This document shows positions 44,017 through 45,565 of a stretch of 45,565 nucleotides of DNA, piece by piece. Position numbers and translations under genes: made by a program. Each line of letters opens with the position of its first letter. The stretch's first letter is position 1. The notes under the pieces are model-generated. The model had not been told where the DNA came from, did no database searches, and saw only the letters and a program-made list of their open reading frames with translations. The stretch comes from Bacteroidota bacterium (GTDB taxonomy: Bacteria > Bacteroidota > Bacteroidia > Flavobacteriales_F > PHOS-HE28): NCBI GenBank assembly GCA_014584605.1, contig JACTMO010000088.1:1-45565 (forward strand), in the 5' to 3' direction.

Positions 44017-44258
44017 CGTGCCTTCACTTCCTCGAAATCCACTTCCTGAACATCCGTACCGGCATTCCTGTTCGCCGCCGGTGCGACACAAGCGGTGCCG
44101 CAGCAGCCCACGTTGAACCAGGCCTGAGCGCCGAGCAGCGCGGCCAGGATCCAGGCCACCGCCCCGCCCCCGCGCAATGCGTCCACCAGGAAGAGCAGCG
44201 CCAGTGCCGCGCGTAGCAGGCGCATCAGGCCAAAACGCTGCAACCACGCCATTGTCAA
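44013..44258 (-). CDS. Small membrane protein with GCCG cysteines
   Basis: The protein has 81 residues, starting at the ATG 44258 that overlaps the rhodanese stop. Two hydrophobic helices ([18 protein letters not shown] and [14 protein letters not shown]) are followed by [13 protein letters not shown], a CCG/Cys motif typical of small Bacteroidota proteins co-encoded with thioredoxin and rhodanese. It resembles DUF2892/YgaP-type transmembrane parts. The vicinal cysteines suggest thiol or persulfide transfer across the membrane, which is inference. An internal ATG at 44225 is an alternative start. Confidence 0.75.
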   Translation of the reverse strand: MTMAWLQRFGLMRLLRAALALLFLVDALRGGGAVAWILAALLGAQAWFNVGCCGTACVAPAANRNAGTDVQEVDFEEVKAR

Positions 44259-44560
44259 CCCTTCAAGATGCGGTCCAGGCTGGCCCAGCCACCGCCGTTA
44301 TAGGCCTCGTAGCCTTCGGACTTCAGCATTGCGACGGCACTGCCGCTGCGGCCGCCGCTGAGGCAGCAGGCGATCACCGGCTTGTCCATGGGCAGCTTCT
44401 TCAGCTTGCCGGCCAGCTGGTCCAGCGGGATGTTGATCGATCCCTTCACATGGCCGCCGGCGTATTCACCGGTGGTGCGCACGTCCAGGATGGTGGCGCC
44501 TTGGTCCTTGATAGCCTTCAGGTCCACCTTGGGACCCATGCCGAAAAGCGAACGGAACAT
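44255..44560 (-). CDS. Rhodanese-like sulfurtransferase
   Basis: The single-domain rhodanese has 101 residues. The active-site loop is CCLSGGRSG, giving a CxxGxRS-type anion-binding loop with the catalytic Cys, and upstream [20 protein letters not shown] is the rhodanese signature. It probably moves sulfane sulfur to a thiol acceptor, plausibly the thioredoxin two genes on. It starts 1 nt after the end of the DUF6132 gene in reverse order (stop 44561) and overlaps the following gene. Confidence 0.93.
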   Translation of the reverse strand: MFRSLFGMGPKVDLKAIKDQGATILDVRTTGEYAGGHVKGSINIPLDQLAGKLKKLPMDKPVIACCLSGGRSGSAVAMLKSEGYEAYNGGGWASLDRILKG

Positions 44561-44779
44561 TCAGTCGGGGGTGTTGGTCCGGTCCGTGGCCGGTTGTTTG
44601 GTTTCCTTTTTAAAGGTGTTCACGAGCAGTGCGCCCATCAGGCCGCCGTACAGCGAACTGTTCACCGGGCTGCTGGTGATGGTGCAGCCGTTGGTGCAGC
44701 CCCACCAATACCAGTAGGCCCAGCCGACCAAGGCACCCAGCGCGATGCCGAGCAGGGTGAGCAGCCAGGGGCGTTTCAT
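44561..44779 (-). CDS. DUF6132-family membrane protein
   Basis: The protein has 72 residues from the ATG at 44779 (MKRPWLLTLLGIALGALVGW). Two helices flank the family motif WGCTNGCTITSSPVNSSLYG, which contains two cysteines and the ITSSP-x-NS stretch. The end KKETKQPATDRTNTPD is hydrophilic. The function is unknown; it recurs with rhodanese and sulfur-transport genes. It heads the minus-strand cluster; a weak -7-like GAACTTTG lies upstream at about 44803-44810. Confidence 0.82.
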   Translation of the reverse strand: MKRPWLLTLLGIALGALVGWAYWYWWGCTNGCTITSSPVNSSLYGGLMGALLVNTFKKETKQPATDRTNTPD

Positions 44780-44817
44780 CGTGGATCTTCGTGTTGCGGA
44801 CAGCAAAGTTCAGTCCT

Positions 44818-44847
44818 GTGAGGAAGTTGTTCGGTGATGATCCTCAC
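44818..44847. promoter_or_regulatory. Inverted repeat GTGAGGA/TCCTCAC in the 44780-45008 gap
   Basis: GTGAGGA (44818-44824) and TCCTCAC (44841-44847) face each other across 16 nt, about 40-70 nt upstream of the DUF6132 start. It could be an operator for the cluster, or a terminator of the arsM-like gene on the same strand. The rest of the 229-nt gap shows no gene. Confidence 0.35.
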
Positions 44848-45008
44848 GGAACGGTGTGTGTGGCGAATTCCCGTCAGCAGACCTTGATGATACGCACCTG
44901 CCGAACGTTCCTGGGCTCTCCGCCTGATCTTCACGAAGCGATGCCCTAACCCCAGGTCATCCGGTAACAATAGCTGTTGCCTGTGCAGGACGGCCAGGAC
45001 GTGTACGG

Positions 45009-45518
45009 TCAGCAGCAGGAACCACCGGGCGTGCAGCAGGCTTGCGACTCAGATGTCTTCTGGTCCACCAGCCCGGGTTTGACCGCCGAAACCGTGATGC
45101 TGAAGATGCCGGTGCCTGCAGCCTTGAACGAAGCCAGCTCAGCGCTACCCAGGAAGTTCCGCAGGATATCGTCGGGCACGGTGATGGGCTTGCGCTTCTC
45201 CACCTTCACATCGGCGAATCCCAGTCCTTGGATGATACTGAGGTATTCATCTTCCTGTAGCGCCCCCGCCACGCAGCCGGCGTACATCGCGGCGGCCTCT
45301 TTCAGTGCGGCGGGCAGTTCGCCATGCAGCACCACGTCGCTGATACTGAAGCGACCGCCGGGCTTCAGCACGCGCAGCACCTCGCTGAAGGCCTGGCGTT
45401 TGTCGGGCACCAGATTGAGCACGCAGTTGCTCACCACCACGTCCACCATATTGGCGGATAGTGGCAAGGGCACCTCTAATAACCTGTGAGCAACTTTCGG
45501 CTTCGGGATCTTGACAGA
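45009..45518 (-). CDS. arsM: ArsM-like methyltransferase, C-terminal part, 5' end interrupted
   Basis: Arsenite S-adenosylmethionine methyltransferases methylate As(III). The open frame holds the second half: VVVSNCVLNLVPDKRQAF, EVLRVLKPGGRFSISDVVL, then MYAGCVAGALQEDEYLS with its Cys, and PDDILRNFLGSAELASF. The Cys-rich end ACCTPGGSCC is typical of arsenic-metabolism proteins. In-frame codons upstream (SVKIPKPKVAHRLLEV) still align weakly with the family region before VEFRLGE, but a TGA at 45519-45521 closes the frame and the SAM-binding half is not in this frame within the last 44 bases. The gene is either truncated, frameshifted or damaged at the window edge. A GTG at 45473 is the first usable start. 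Confidence 0.65.
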   Translation of the reverse strand, partial: SVKIPKPKVAHRLLEVPLPLSANMVDVVVSNCVLNLVPDKRQAFSEVLRVLKPGGRFSISDVVLHGELPAALKEAAAMYAGCVAGALQEDEYLSIIQGLGFADVKVEKRKPITVPDDILRNFLGSAELASFKAAGTGIFSITVSAVKPGLVDQKTSESQACCTPGGSCC

Positions 45519-45565
45519 TCAGAGCGGGGCGGATCTCTTTGGAGGCATGAAGCACCAACCGCATA

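Noticed and set aside
45519..45521. TGA in the arsM-like gene as selenocysteine
   Set aside because: No selenoprotein homologues at this position of the family and no stem-loop evident just after the codon in the minus-strand direction; a frame lesion is simpler.

Overview
The window is a GC-rich chromosomal segment of a Bacteroidota bacterium (G+C clearly above 60% by eye). The assignment rests on lineage-restricted content: the type IX secretion/gliding core porP/sprF-gldK-gldL-gldM-gldN, gldD and gldE beside ssb and mutY, LptE followed by the Bacteroidota TPR-like protein, and promoters with the -7 element TAnnTTTG. A flavobacterial-type lineage is likely, but this is inference.

Layout. 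1-1750: a short accessory stretch, with a 19-bp direct repeat, a decayed 3' end of a second groEL, and an Orc1/archaeal-type AAA ATPase gene bracketed by a 10-bp inverted repeat. 1746-8797 (minus strand): groEL, groES, secG, a TPR-like protein, lptE, a sigma-54 enhancer-binding protein and miaB. 8798-9343: a gap with a coding relic and a palindrome. 9344-19221 (plus): topA, an arginase-fold protein with degenerate metal ligands, then porP/sprF-gldKLMN, which encode the T9SS trans-envelope motor (GldLM) and the periplasmic/outer-membrane ring (GldKN). 19334-24344: ABC-F ATPase, initiator tRNA-Met, era, der and a conserved small protein next to a TonB receptor (24443-26854). 26894-31413 (minus): a Cys/Met-metabolism PLP enzyme, two glycosyltransferases with ATGA overlaps, and an EamA transporter. 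31507-33195 (plus): a heavy-metal-binding lipoprotein and heme A synthase, running into gldD-gldE-ssb-mutY on the minus strand. 36708-40423 (plus): HU, a TPR membrane protein, a 31-residue basic protein (probably ribosomal), RNase G and RF2. 40532-45565: arsC-like protein, a frameshifted fumC, a decaying Doc/Fic toxin-antitoxin pair, a Crp/Fnr regulator, and a convergent thiol/sulfur cluster (DUF6132, rhodanese, GCCG membrane protein, thioredoxin). An arsM-like methyltransferase gene is interrupted near the window edge.

Most of the window is ordinary core genome. The unusual parts are the ATPase/groEL-relic locus, the conserved but apparently non-catalytic arginase-fold gene at the head of the T9SS cluster, the tiny basic gene between the TPR gene and rng, the run of broken genes at 40.9-42.8 kb, a 117-bp antisense overlap of ctaA with gldD, and a repeated pattern of -7 elements so close to start codons that several transcripts should be leaderless or nearly so.

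No CRISPR array, rRNA gene, complete insertion sequence or convincing prophage is visible. I did not find a clear-cut new multi-gene defence or metabolic system; the strongest candidates for new biology are listed as findings.
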